Positions 44,635-52,431 of a DNA stretch of 64,000 nt are shown piece by piece. The notes beneath the pieces were generated by a model. The model made no database searches. It worked only from the letters and a program-made list of their open reading frames with translations, and had not been told where the DNA came from. Position 1 is the stretch's first letter, and each line of letters opens with the position of its first letter. The position numbers and the translations under genes are program-made. The stretch covers positions 3,227,501 to 3,291,500 of the forward strand of contig NZ_FNTZ01000001.1 of the NCBI RefSeq assembly GCF_900105555.1, read 5' to 3'. This stretch comes from Pseudomonas coleopterorum. Lineage in GTDB: Bacteria; Pseudomonadota; Gammaproteobacteria; Pseudomonadales; Pseudomonadaceae.

Positions 44635-46044
44635 TTAATCCTCGACCACCCAGGTGTCTTTGGTCCCGCCGCCCTGCGACGAATTCACCACCAGCGAGCC
44701 TTCACGCAAGGCCACGCGGGTCAGGCCGCCGGGCACCACGCGGGTTTCGCGGCCGGCGAGGACAAAGGGGCGAAGATCGATATGGCGTGGCGCTATGCCG
44801 TTCTCGACGAAGGTCGGGCAGGTCGACAACGACAACGTGGGTTGGGCGATGTAGGCATGGGGCCGGGCCTTGATGCGCGCCCGGAAGGTTTCGATTTCCG
44901 CGGCACTCGCACACGGACCCACCAGCATGCCGTAGCCACCCGAGCCCTGGGTTTCCTTGACCACCAGATCCGGCAGGTTGGCCAGCACGTGGGAAAGCTC
45001 CGAGGGCTTGCGGCACTGCCAGGTCGGCACGTTCTTGAGGATCGGTTCTTCGTCGAGGTAGAAGCGGATCATGTCGGTCACGAAGGGGTAGACCGACTTG
45101 TCGTCGGCCACGCCGGTGCCGATGGCATTGGCCAGCACTACGTTGCCGGAGCGATACGCAGCCAGCAGGCCAGGCACGCCCAGCATGGAATCGGGGTTGA
45201 AGGCCAGGGGGTCGAGGAAGGCATCGTCCAGGCGGCGGTAGATCACGTCCACCGGCTTGGGTCCGTCGGTGGTGCGCATGAACACCTTGTCGTCACGCAC
45301 GAACAGGTCCGCCCCTTCTACCAGTTCCACACCCATCTCGCGCGCCAGAAAGGCGTGCTCGAAGAACGCGCTGTTGAAGCGACCCGGCGTCAACACGACC
45401 ACGCTGGGGTTGTCGATGGCGCTGGAGCTTTTCAGGGTGTCGAGCAGCAGATTGGGGTAGTGATCCACGGGTGCGATGCGCTGCGCCGCGAACAGCTCGG
45501 GGAACAGGCGCATCATCATCTTGCGGTCTTCGAGCATGTAGCTCACACCGCTGGGCGTGCGCAAGTTGTCTTCGAGTACGTAATAGGTGCCATCACCGTC
45601 GCGCACCAGGTCGACCCCGGAAATGTGCGAGTAGATGTCGCGGTGCAAGTCCAGGCCTTGCATCGCCAGCTGATACTGCTCGTTGGCCAGTACCTGCTCG
45701 GCAGGAATGATGCCGGCCTTGATGATGCGCTGGTCGTGGTACAGGTCCGCCAGAAACATGTTCAGCGCCTTGACGCGCTGAATGCAGCCGCGCTCCACGA
45801 TCCGCCACTCGCTGGCGGGAATGCTGCGCGGAATGGTGTCGAAAGGAATCAGCCGCTCAGTGCCCTGCTCGTCGCCGTACAAGGTGAAGGTGATACCGGC
45901 GCGATGAAACAACAAATCGGCCTCGCGTCGACGCTGGGCAAGCAATTCCTGCGGCGTCTCGGCCAACCAACGGGCGAACTCCCGGTAATGCGGGCGAACC
46001 TGGCCGTCGGCATCGTACATCTCATCATAATAGGTGCGGCTCAT
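44635..46044 (-). CDS. Circularly permuted type 2 ATP-grasp protein
   Basis: The 469-residue protein begins MSRTYYDEMYDADGQVRPHY. It has the permuted ATP-grasp layout with RFLPR-like ITFTLYGDEQGTERLIPFD, DLVRDGDGTYYVLEDNLRTPSGVSY-type Mg-binding segments, KPVDVIYRRLDDAFLDPL, and a late VVKETQGSGGYGM nucleotide loop. ATP-grasp enzymes join a carboxylate to an amine with ATP, so peptide or amide synthesis is expected. The ATG at 46044 has AAGGAG six bases upstream. It is the first gene of the three-gene cassette. Confidence 0.9.
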   Translation of the reverse strand: MSRTYYDEMYDADGQVRPHYREFARWLAETPQELLAQRRREADLLFHRAGITFTLYGDEQGTERLIPFDTIPRSIPASEWRIVERGCIQRVKALNMFLADLYHDQRIIKAGIIPAEQVLANEQYQLAMQGLDLHRDIYSHISGVDLVRDGDGTYYVLEDNLRTPSGVSYMLEDRKMMMRLFPELFAAQRIAPVDHYPNLLLDTLKSSSAIDNPSVVVLTPGRFNSAFFEHAFLAREMGVELVEGADLFVRDDKVFMRTTDGPKPVDVIYRRLDDAFLDPLAFNPDSMLGVPGLLAAYRSGNVVLANAIGTGVADDKSVYPFVTDMIRFYLDEEPILKNVPTWQCRKPSELSHVLANLPDLVVKETQGSGGYGMLVGPCASAAEIETFRARIKARPHAYIAQPTLSLSTCPTFVENGIAPRHIDLRPFVLAGRETRVVPGGLTRVALREGSLVVNSSQGGGTKDTWVVED

Positions 46045-46282
46045 GCCGTACTCCTTGTCACCCGGACCCAAGAGCCTTCGCAAGGCCCGTGCCATCGGCA
46101 TATGTGCCATTAAATCAAGTGCTTGGGATCCCTGATCGAGAACCGTGCACCGTTCTTGTGCGGCAATGTCCGAACGCCGATGACATACGCTTCATTGCGA
46201 AGCGGATTGTTCAAGCGGTTTGACTCTATGACCAGCATAGACAGAGTTGAATTCAATAGCTTGCGGCGTTAGCTGATAATTA
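46045..46282. promoter_or_regulatory. Intergenic region upstream of the ATP-grasp cassette
   Basis: No gene is seen. The region should hold the leftward promoter of the cassette and a rightward promoter for the RNA candidate ending at 46366. A weak rightward pair TTCAAT (46252-46257) and GATAAT (46275-46280) with a 17-base spacer is visible. Confidence 0.3.
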
Positions 46283-46366
46283 TTTCATCGAAACCGGCAA
46301 AAGCTTGGCGCTTGCTGCAATCCATCAAATTCCCATTCGCCGCTCCCTTGAGAGCGGCTTTTTTTT
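46283..46366 (+). ncRNA. Candidate small RNA ending in an orphan terminator
   Basis: A rightward intrinsic terminator at 46339-46366 has no coding gene upstream on its strand; the nearest genes on both sides run leftward. A -10-like GATAAT at 46275-46280 would give a transcript of about 80 bases. No coding frame or known sRNA family is recognised. The 5' end is a guess. Confidence 0.35.
46339..46366 (+). terminator. Rho-independent terminator, rightward
   Basis: GCCGCTC (46339-46345) and GAGCGGC (46352-46358) form a perfect seven-base stem with a six-base loop and eight T residues immediately after. The T-run is on the plus strand only, so it cannot serve the leftward rraB gene. Confidence 0.8.
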
Positions 46367-46420
46367 GCCTGTCATTCGGTGAGAAGCGTGAACCACCATG
46401 CCATTGTGGTTCACTCCGGC

Positions 46421-46762
46421 TCAGGCCTGCGGACGCCTGACTTCGTGCTTGACGCCCCAGCCTTCGATCTCACCGCCCAGGGGTTCGACGACGGCTTCGA
46501 AATCCTGCTCGAATTCACCGATGCCACCGTGGGTGGCGTACATCAGTTTGCTCAATTCCAGGTGCCAGGCACCGTCGTCGCGCTCACTGATCTGGGCGTT
46601 GAGCGACTCGCCGCGAAACTTGCCGGCAGCCGTGCGCGCCCGGTCTTCATCGGGAAAGACCGCGTAAAACTCGATGGGATGGATGCGGGCGAAATCGAAG
46701 CCGCCCTCTTTCATGCGGCGTAGTACATTGCTGCTGATGTCTTCTTGATAGGTTGTGCTCAT
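46421..46762 (-). CDS. rraB: Ribonuclease E inhibitor RraB
   Basis: The 113-residue acidic protein matches RraB: EDISSNVLRRMKEGGFDFAR, HPIEFYAVFPDEDRARTAAG, and YATHGGIGEFEQDFEAVVEPLGGEIEGWG near the C-terminus. RraB binds RNase E and alters its RNA cleavage and degradosome makeup. Gene is monocistronic, with 220 bases of non-coding sequence before the next gene. Confidence 0.85.
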   Translation of the reverse strand: MSTTYQEDISSNVLRRMKEGGFDFARIHPIEFYAVFPDEDRARTAAGKFRGESLNAQISERDDGAWHLELSKLMYATHGGIGEFEQDFEAVVEPLGGEIEGWGVKHEVRRPQA

Positions 46763-46982
46763 GAATCGTCTCCCTCAGCAATAACGACGGATAGACTTTC
46801 AGTACTTCCAGAACCTCCTCGGGACAAGGAATGGGTGCGGTGCGGCGTCAGTGACGCAGCGCCTGGAATCGAGCGTGTTGCAAGAAGCGGGATGCAAAGA
46901 CGAGCAGCGAGATCCTCAAGGACCTCGAGCGCAGAGTAACGCGAAGGCCGGGCCTGTGCCAATGGCCCGGCTCACTCGCAGT

Positions 46983-47219
46983 TCACACGACTTCAGTGAT
47001 GGCAGTGATTTCCACGCTGTGCTGGGACTTGAGCGTCTTGGCGACCGGCGAGGCTACGGTATCGGGAAGGTTGACTTCATCCAGCTCGGCTGCGACCGGG
47101 TACAGCCTGGAGCGCACGAGGGTTGCTGCCTCTTCAATCGACGGGCAGGTGTCAGCATTGATCGCCATGCTGTCCAGTACGCCATCCTTGTTGAAGAAGC
47201 TGATTTTCCACTCTTTCAT
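46983..47219 (-). CDS. Small hypothetical protein
   Basis: The 78 residues start MKEWKISFFNKDGVLDSMAI and look like a small alpha/beta domain with one central helix (SIEEAATLVRSRLYPVAAEL). No membrane segment or signal peptide. GAGGAGATG lies upstream of the ATG. The family is not recognised with confidence. Confidence 0.65.
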   Translation of the reverse strand: MKEWKISFFNKDGVLDSMAINADTCPSIEEAATLVRSRLYPVAAELDEVNLPDTVASPVAKTLKSQHSVEITAITEVV

Positions 47220-47354
47220 TGTTGTACATCTCCTCGACGCAATTCAGGCAGGAAGCTGCTGGATAAGCTCACTCAACGTTGACTCGCAACGCCCGGCATT
47301 CGTTCCGGACGGCAGATTGCCGGAGGTGTGCCGGAACGGGCTCGATCACCCCAT

Positions 47355-47379
47355 GAAAAAAGGCCCCGAAGGGCCTTTT
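47355..47379 (-). terminator. Rho-independent terminator of the LTA-synthase-like gene
   Basis: AAGGCCC and GGGCCTT form a seven-base stem with a CGAA tetraloop (47360-47377). On the minus strand it is followed by TTTTTT. It lies 18 bases after the stop codon of the gene ending at 47397. Confidence 0.85.
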
Positions 47380-47396
47380 CACAGAGCGTCAGGTAC

Positions 47397-49496
47397 TTAC
47401 TCCTGCTTGCTCTCCACGGCACCTGCGGTGTTGTCGAGCAGGCTCTTGGTCGCGGTCTGGATGAACGAGTCCAACTTGGCGCGCAACTGCGGCACGTCGG
47501 CGGCGTTGGCGTCGGTATCGGGGATCAACTGGGCGCCGAACTCGCGGCCCAGCTGGTAGCGATACAGGCGTGTGTCCATGTCGCGCGGCTCGACCAGAAT
47601 ACGGTCGCCCTTGACGATGGCCACGGTCTGCTCGCTGCCCGAAGGCTTGATCACGGCGAAGCCAGGATCGCCTGCCGGCAGGTTGAGCAGGTCACGCCCC
47701 CAGCACTGGTGCTGGCTGGCGCCGCCCAGGCGACCCATGATGGTCGGTACCACGTCGGGTTGCGAGCCGACGGTGTGGTTGACCTTGCCGAACTTCTCCT
47801 GAATGCCGGGGCCGACGAGCAGCAGCGGAATGTTGAAGCGGCCCAGGTCCATCTCGGTGATCTGCTTCTCGTTGCCAAAGCCATGGTCGCCCAGCACGAT
47901 GAACAGGGTTTCCTTGAAGTATGGCTCCTTGCGGGCCTTCTCGAAGAACTGGCCCAGGGCCCAGTCCGAGTAGCGCATGGCGGTCAGGTGCAAGTCCAGG
48001 CTGCCGCGCCCGGTGACCTTGTCCACCGGCAAGTCGGCTGGCAAGGCATAGGGCACATGGTTGGACAGGGTTTGCAGCAGTGCGTAGAACGGCTTGCCGG
48101 CCGCTCCGCGCTTGGCCAGTTCTTCGTTGCCACGGTTGAACATGTCCTGGTCGGACACGCCCCAGGTCGGATCGGAAAACACCGGATTGACGAAGTCATT
48201 GCGGCCGATGAACGTGGTCATGCCCTGGTTGCTGAAGAAACCGGACTGGTTGTCCCAGGCGAAGTCGCCGTTGTAGACGTAGACGTCGTCGTATCCGCGC
48301 GCGGCGCTGAGCATCTCCGGCAGGCCGGACAGCTTGTGGCTGCCCTCCGGGGTCTGCATCAGGTATTCGAAGCCCGGCAGGTTGGGGAAGCAACCCATGG
48401 TGGCGAACATGCCTTGATGGGTGTGGGTGCCGCTGGAGAAGAAATGGTCGAACAGCAGACCTTCCTGGGCCAGCTTGTCGAAGTAAGGCGTGATGTTGCC
48501 TTCGGCGCCCAGCGCGCCCACCGAATGACCGGCGAAGCTTTCCATCAGGATCACCACTACGTTCTTGATCGGCAGGGTGTTGGCCTGAGGCGGCTGGAAG
48601 TTGCGACGCACGGCGGCAGTGTCGTCGTCCACCAAGGTGTCATGAGGTGTGAGCAGCATGTCACGCACGGTGCTCTGCGCCTGATCCTGCGGCAGGGTCG
48701 CTTTCCAGATGTTGTCGCGGTCTTCGGACATGCGGCTTTTCGCGGCAGCGATCAGCGTCAGCGAACCGTTGAGGCCCAGCTGGTTGGCGAAGTTCGAATC
48801 GGTGGTGTAGGCATCACCCCAGCGCAGCGGCGGTCCCTGGCGCAAGGTGCCGCGCGCGGCGACCACGGCGATCAGCAGGATCACCACGAACACGCCCGCT
48901 CGTGCGTACCACGGTGCAACCGAACGGCCGACATTGGCGGGCGCCGTGACCCGCGGACGGGTCAGGCGATCGAAGCCCTTGAACACCAGGCTCAGCAGCC
49001 AGGTGACGAAGGCCCAGGCCAGCAGGTAGCGCACCACCGGATAGCCGTACCAGATCATGCTCAGCACGGTCTTGGGGTCTTCCTTCACGTACTGGAACAC
49101 CAAACCGTTGAGGCGCTGGTGAAACTCGCGGTAGAAGTCCATTTCCATCAGGCCGCACAGCAGCACCACGCTGGACGTGATGGTCAGCCATGCCCGGAAC
49201 AGCCCGCGCCAGCGCATGGCGCGGGCGCTGAGCACGGCCAGCAGCAGTGGAATCAGCAGGTACACCACCAGGCGCAGGTCGAAGCGCAAGCCATTGAAGA
49301 AGGCTTCGACGAAGGTGCTGGTTGGGGTATCCCCGATCATCTCGCGGTTGTACATCAGCAATGCCAGGCGCAACCCGCTGAGCATCAGCATGATCGCCAG
49401 GCCGCTGAGCAGCGTGTAAGCCAGGTGCGATTTGACGGTCGGTTGCAGTTTGCCGCGCGCGGCCTGCTTTTGACTCAAGGCGTCCGGAGTAGCCAT
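47397..49496 (-). CDS. LTA synthase family membrane phosphotransferase (sulfatase fold)
   Basis: The 699-residue protein has about five N-terminal membrane helices (within about 25-210). A large periplasmic sulfatase-fold domain follows, with NVVVILMESFAGHSVGALG, FFSSGTHTHQGMFATMGCFPNLPG (the catalytic Thr in GTHTHQG), IVLGDHGFG and the metal-binding residues around DPTWGVSDQDMF. Gram-positive LtaS makes lipoteichoic acid; Gram-negative relatives transfer phosphoglycerol to periplasmic glucans. A glucan or lipid modifying role is likely. It ends at a strong terminator. Confidence 0.88.
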   Translation of the reverse strand: MATPDALSQKQAARGKLQPTVKSHLAYTLLSGLAIMLMLSGLRLALLMYNREMIGDTPTSTFVEAFFNGLRFDLRLVVYLLIPLLLAVLSARAMRWRGLFRAWLTITSSVVLLCGLMEMDFYREFHQRLNGLVFQYVKEDPKTVLSMIWYGYPVVRYLLAWAFVTWLLSLVFKGFDRLTRPRVTAPANVGRSVAPWYARAGVFVVILLIAVVAARGTLRQGPPLRWGDAYTTDSNFANQLGLNGSLTLIAAAKSRMSEDRDNIWKATLPQDQAQSTVRDMLLTPHDTLVDDDTAAVRRNFQPPQANTLPIKNVVVILMESFAGHSVGALGAEGNITPYFDKLAQEGLLFDHFFSSGTHTHQGMFATMGCFPNLPGFEYLMQTPEGSHKLSGLPEMLSAARGYDDVYVYNGDFAWDNQSGFFSNQGMTTFIGRNDFVNPVFSDPTWGVSDQDMFNRGNEELAKRGAAGKPFYALLQTLSNHVPYALPADLPVDKVTGRGSLDLHLTAMRYSDWALGQFFEKARKEPYFKETLFIVLGDHGFGNEKQITEMDLGRFNIPLLLVGPGIQEKFGKVNHTVGSQPDVVPTIMGRLGGASQHQCWGRDLLNLPAGDPGFAVIKPSGSEQTVAIVKGDRILVEPRDMDTRLYRYQLGREFGAQLIPDTDANAADVPQLRAKLDSFIQTATKSLLDNTAGAVESKQE

Positions 49497-49660
49497 GTGT
49501 AGGAAAGGTCCGTTGAGGTCTATTATTGGGATCTGTTGGAAGTGCGTAGGGTAAATCTGGGCGCGGATTGTCCGTGAAGACAGGTGAAAATTCCGTTCAG
49601 ATGCTACGCATCGGCCGCGAAACGGCGGTCGGGCCGAGGATGATACGTCGCCAGGGCAGC

Positions 49661-49689
49661 CAGGTCGAACCCGTTGCAGGTTCGACCTG
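49661..49689. terminator. Strong hairpin between small gene and LTA-synthase-like gene
   Basis: CAGGTCGAACC (49661-49671) and GGTTCGACCTG (49679-49689) form a perfect 11-base stem with a seven-base loop, directly after the stop of the PLDc_N gene. A TTTGATT tract follows only on the plus strand, so its role for the leftward genes is uncertain. Confidence 0.5.
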
Positions 49690-49695
49690 TTTGAT

Positions 49696-49887
49696 TCAGA
49701 CCCGCACGTTGCCGCGTGGACCGGCGATGGCCCAGATGATCAGGCCCAGTACCGGCAGCAGGATGATCAGCAGTACCCACAGGACCTTGGCCCCGGTCGA
49801 GGCACCACTCTTGATGACGTTGATGACCGCCCAGATGTCCAGCGCGAGGATGATCAGGCCGATCAGGCTATTGAAAGTGGAACCCAT
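49696..49887 (-). CDS. PLD nuclease N-terminal domain-type small membrane protein
   Basis: The 63-residue protein has two helices (about 4-24 and 35-55) separated by NVIKSGASTGAKVLW, and ends AIAGPRGNVRV. This matches the PLDc_N two-helix domain found alone or before phospholipase D domains. It sits in the inner membrane; its function is unknown. AAGGAG lies six bases before the ATG at 49887. Confidence 0.75.
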   Translation of the reverse strand: MGSTFNSLIGLIILALDIWAVINVIKSGASTGAKVLWVLLIILLPVLGLIIWAIAGPRGNVRV

Positions 49888-49977
49888 GTGATACTCCTTG
49901 TGGATGGCATGCATCAACTAGGATAGCGGCGTGTCGCAGGGGTTCCGTGGTCGCCGTGCGAAAGGTGAAGGCTGCGT

Positions 49978-50508
49978 TCAGACGTGCAACGCCACGCGCA
50001 ATGTCTCCAGGGCGGGTACGGCGGTGATGTGCAACTCGGCGCCCAATGCCGTCACCCGATCGGCATCCTTGCCGTACACCAGTACCATCTGCAATTCATC
50101 ATCCAGGGGCTGGCTGAAATCGAACAGCACGTACCCTCCCTGATCCTTGCTCATGGCAGCCAGTTGCACCTGGATACGATTGAGTGCGGTCAATGCGTCG
50201 ATCTTGTTCAGCTGCTTGGGCTTGATGTTGAACGTAACGTCGGGCCCGAACGAATCGATGATCTGCTGCAGCAGCTCGGGGTAGGTATCGGCCTGAAAGA
50301 TCACCGTGTCGGGCAGGCTGCCCACCACGACCCATTCGCCCAAGGGAATCGGAAAGCTGTCGTCGTAATTGATGTCGGGATTGGCAGTGAGGAACGCCTG
50401 GGGGTCGGCGTAGGCCTGGGCGGCCTCATCGGCGATGCGATCGATGTCGTCATCGCGCATGCAGCCGGAACTGATTTTGCCGATGAGTTCGACAAGTGAC
50501 TGTTTCAT
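49978..50508 (-). CDS. Hypothetical cytoplasmic protein
   Basis: The 176-residue acidic protein begins MKQSLVELIGKISSGCMRDD and ends GAELHITAVPALETLRVALHV. No signal peptide or membrane segment. The middle (PLGEWVVVGSLPDTVIFQADTYPELLQ) suggests an alpha/beta fold. Not recognised. It lies 64 bases downstream of the ankyrin gene on the same strand and may be co-transcribed with it. Confidence 0.7.
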   Translation of the reverse strand: MKQSLVELIGKISSGCMRDDDIDRIADEAAQAYADPQAFLTANPDINYDDSFPIPLGEWVVVGSLPDTVIFQADTYPELLQQIIDSFGPDVTFNIKPKQLNKIDALTALNRIQVQLAAMSKDQGGYVLFDFSQPLDDELQMVLVYGKDADRVTALGAELHITAVPALETLRVALHV

Positions 50509-50572
50509 GAGGCAACCCCTGCGGCGCTGGAAAAATGGCCGCAAGGATAGCCGCAAATCAGCCAGACGGGTA

Positions 50573-51094
50573 TCAGGCGGCCAGCTTCTCCAGCTGTTCG
50601 ATGGTCAGCTTGGCACCCATGGCGCGTGCGGCGCCCAATGCATTGATACCCTGAGCATCCACCGCAGCCGGATTGGCCCCTTGCGCCAACAGGTACTCGA
50701 CCATTTCCGTACGGTTGAACATGGCCGCCATCATCAGTGCCGTGCGTCCATCAGCCGAGGCGCCATCGACGGGGGCACCCTCCTCTATCAGCAGCTGCAC
50801 GATCGACAGGTTACCCTTGAAGGCGGCACCGGCCATGGGCAACTGATTCTTGTCATTGGCAATCAACGGATCCGCCTTGTACCTGAGCAATACCCGTGTG
50901 GCATCGAGATGACCATGATAGGTCGCCAGCATCAACAAGGTATCGCCGTTGTGGTTGCGCAGATTGGGCGGAAGGCCTTTTTCCAGCAGACGCTCGAGCA
51001 TCTGCGCGTCACCGTTGCGGGCAACATCGAACACCTGTTCGGCGAACTCGGCGGCTTCTTCATCGTTCATTTGGCGAGCTTCGGGCTGGGTCAT
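50573..51094 (-). CDS. Ankyrin repeat protein
   Basis: The 173-residue protein has at least three ankyrin units: NHNGDTLLMLATYHGHLDATRVLL (about 50-75), NDKNQLPMAGAAFKGNLSIVQLLI, and SADGRTALMMAAMFNRTEMVEYLL, plus a partial cap. It should be a cytoplasmic protein-binding scaffold. AGGAGG precedes the ATG at 51094. The partner may be the adjacent hypothetical protein (inference). Confidence 0.88.
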   Translation of the reverse strand: MTQPEARQMNDEEAAEFAEQVFDVARNGDAQMLERLLEKGLPPNLRNHNGDTLLMLATYHGHLDATRVLLRYKADPLIANDKNQLPMAGAAFKGNLSIVQLLIEEGAPVDGASADGRTALMMAAMFNRTEMVEYLLAQGANPAAVDAQGINALGAARAMGAKLTIEQLEKLAA

Positions 51095-51393
51095 GGAAAC
51101 CTCCTGGCAATGGATCACGGTAGACAGTGTTCCCGCTTGGGTTCAAGCCTGCAACAGAGCCTGGCTATCACCCGCGAATCGGGAATTTATTGGCGATTTG
51201 TGGTCATAGACAGTAGCGCGATGGGAAAAAATCCATTGCGCGCGCCTCACTCCCTCGCAACGACTCATCGCTCGCCTTACTCCGCCGCGCAAAATGCAGC
51301 ATGTCAAATGGCCGTTCATGCAAATTGCACGGAGAGCAAAATAAGCCTTATTTTCAAGTCTATGATTTATAAGGGTTTTATTTTTAAAGGGAC
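51095..51393. promoter_or_regulatory. AT-rich upstream region of the DUF3509 gene
   Basis: This non-coding stretch includes a strongly A/T-rich segment (51336-51388) suited to DNA bending, for example by IHF, just before the sigma-54-like promoter. No gene is seen. Confidence 0.4.
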
Positions 51394-51409
51394 TTGGCAC
51401 ACTCGCTGC
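51394..51409 (+). promoter_or_regulatory. Sigma-54-type -24/-12 promoter candidate
   Basis: TTGGCAC, then five bases, then CTGC gives GG at 51396-51397 and GC at 51408-51409, the exact 12-base spacing needed by RpoN. It lies about 40 bases upstream of the DUF3509 ATG. One position (C for T before TGC) departs from consensus. No enhancer-binding protein gene is in the window. Confidence 0.5.
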
Positions 51410-51449
51410 AACTACCTAGACATGTCTGCCAACTTGCTAGGAGCTGCAC

Positions 51450-51728
51450 ATGAACTTCCTCCACGAAAAATTCGTTTCCGTTTTCTCCGAGTACGAAGTG
51501 ACCACCCAGCCACGTCCGGATGGTGCCGTTCTGCTGACCCTACGTGACACCGATGGCAAACAGATCAGGCGTTCGATTTCCTACGCCCAACTGCACACCC
51601 CTGAGCAACTAACTTGGGTCATCAGCGCCATCCGCCGCGACTTGGCCGGTGAAGCCAGTCAGCTGCCTGCGATCAACATGCTGCAAAGTCAGAACCGCTT
51701 TGCCCTGCCGACCTACCATTCGGCCTGA
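51450..51728 (+). CDS. DUF3509 domain protein
   Basis: The 92-residue soluble protein begins MNFLHEKFVSVFSEYEVTTQ and has the short alpha/beta DUF3509 pattern, including DGKQIRRSISYAQL. Family members are common and often multi-copy in Pseudomonas, with unknown function. AGGAG lies upstream of the ATG. A sigma-54-like promoter and a strong terminator flank it, so it is a single-gene unit. Confidence 0.8.
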   Translation: MNFLHEKFVSVFSEYEVTTQPRPDGAVLLTLRDTDGKQIRRSISYAQLHTPEQLTWVISAIRRDLAGEASQLPAINMLQSQNRFALPTYHSA

Positions 51729-51807
51729 TCAGCGTAGCTGATCTACCTGGCAAGCTTGGCTTGGCCTGACTGATACACCTCTGTTTCCTCTGCTCTGTTT
51801 CTTGCAA

Positions 51808-51848
51808 AACCCGATACCTGGCGCATCCTGGTACCGGGTTTTTTTTCG
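51808..51848 (+). terminator. Rho-independent terminator after the DUF3509 gene
   Basis: AACCCGATACC (51808-51818) pairs with GGTACCGGGTT (51830-51840) except for one base, and is followed by eight T residues on the plus strand. Confidence 0.85.
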
Positions 51849-51865
51849 CCTGGACGAAGCTGGAA

Positions 51866-52411
51866 TCAGTCATCCATCCGCGGAAACAGGTCGTGCACGG
51901 GCTGATCCACGTAATCGGGTCGCCAGCCATGGGAATTGGTGAGGATACGCAGGCCGACGAACCGTGCACGTTCGCCCAGGTCCAGCCAATGCGTTACGCC
52001 TGCCGGTACCGTGATCCGGTCGTCACGTTCGCAGAGCACGGCATACACGTAGTCACCGGCGTGTACGCTCAACTGGGCACGCCCGGCCACCACGCACAGA
52101 ACCCACTCTCCCTCCAGCCGGTGCTCACGCAGAAACTCGGCCTGGTTCGAAGCCCGCGGGCGGTGATCCTCGTCAATGCTGACGACGTCCACGCTCATGT
52201 AGCCTCCCTTGGCCATCCAGGCATCGACCTCACTCCGGCAGGTCGCGATCACCTCTTCCGCGCTCGCCTCCCAGGACACGGGAAGCGTCTCTTCGGCGCG
52301 TTCGAAGCCGATGCCCAGCTCGGCCAGGGTCGCGGTGATGTCTTCAGGGTGGCTCAACACCTTGTTGGGGATGTCGGGCGTGCTGCGGTGGTAGACGGTC
52401 AGGCGGCTCAT
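51866..52411 (-). CDS. Acireductone dioxygenase-like cupin with missing metal ligands
   Basis: The 181-residue protein aligns with acireductone dioxygenase (MtnD) over its length, including DIPNKVLSHPEDITATLAELG, YVYAVLCERDDRITVPAGVTHWLDLG and the late DLFPRMDD. MtnD needs an H-x-H-x-x-x-E and a later His. Here the segment reads EHRLEGEWVLC: the first His is kept, the second is Leu, the Glu is shifted or replaced by Trp, and the late His (VTHWLD) remains. Enzyme activity is doubtful. GAGGA lies upstream of the ATG. It directly follows the MFS gene, and no mtnB or mtnC is adjacent. Confidence 0.8.
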   Translation of the reverse strand: MSRLTVYHRSTPDIPNKVLSHPEDITATLAELGIGFERAEETLPVSWEASAEEVIATCRSEVDAWMAKGGYMSVDVVSIDEDHRPRASNQAEFLREHRLEGEWVLCVVAGRAQLSVHAGDYVYAVLCERDDRITVPAGVTHWLDLGERARFVGLRILTNSHGWRPDYVDQPVHDLFPRMDD

Positions 52412-52431
52412 GCAGAGTCCTCGAATGGGTG

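Noticed and set aside
47328..49502. 724-residue plus-strand open frame over the LTA-synthase-like gene
   Set aside because: The minus-strand product has full catalytic motifs and a terminator; the antisense frame has no ribosome site or motifs.
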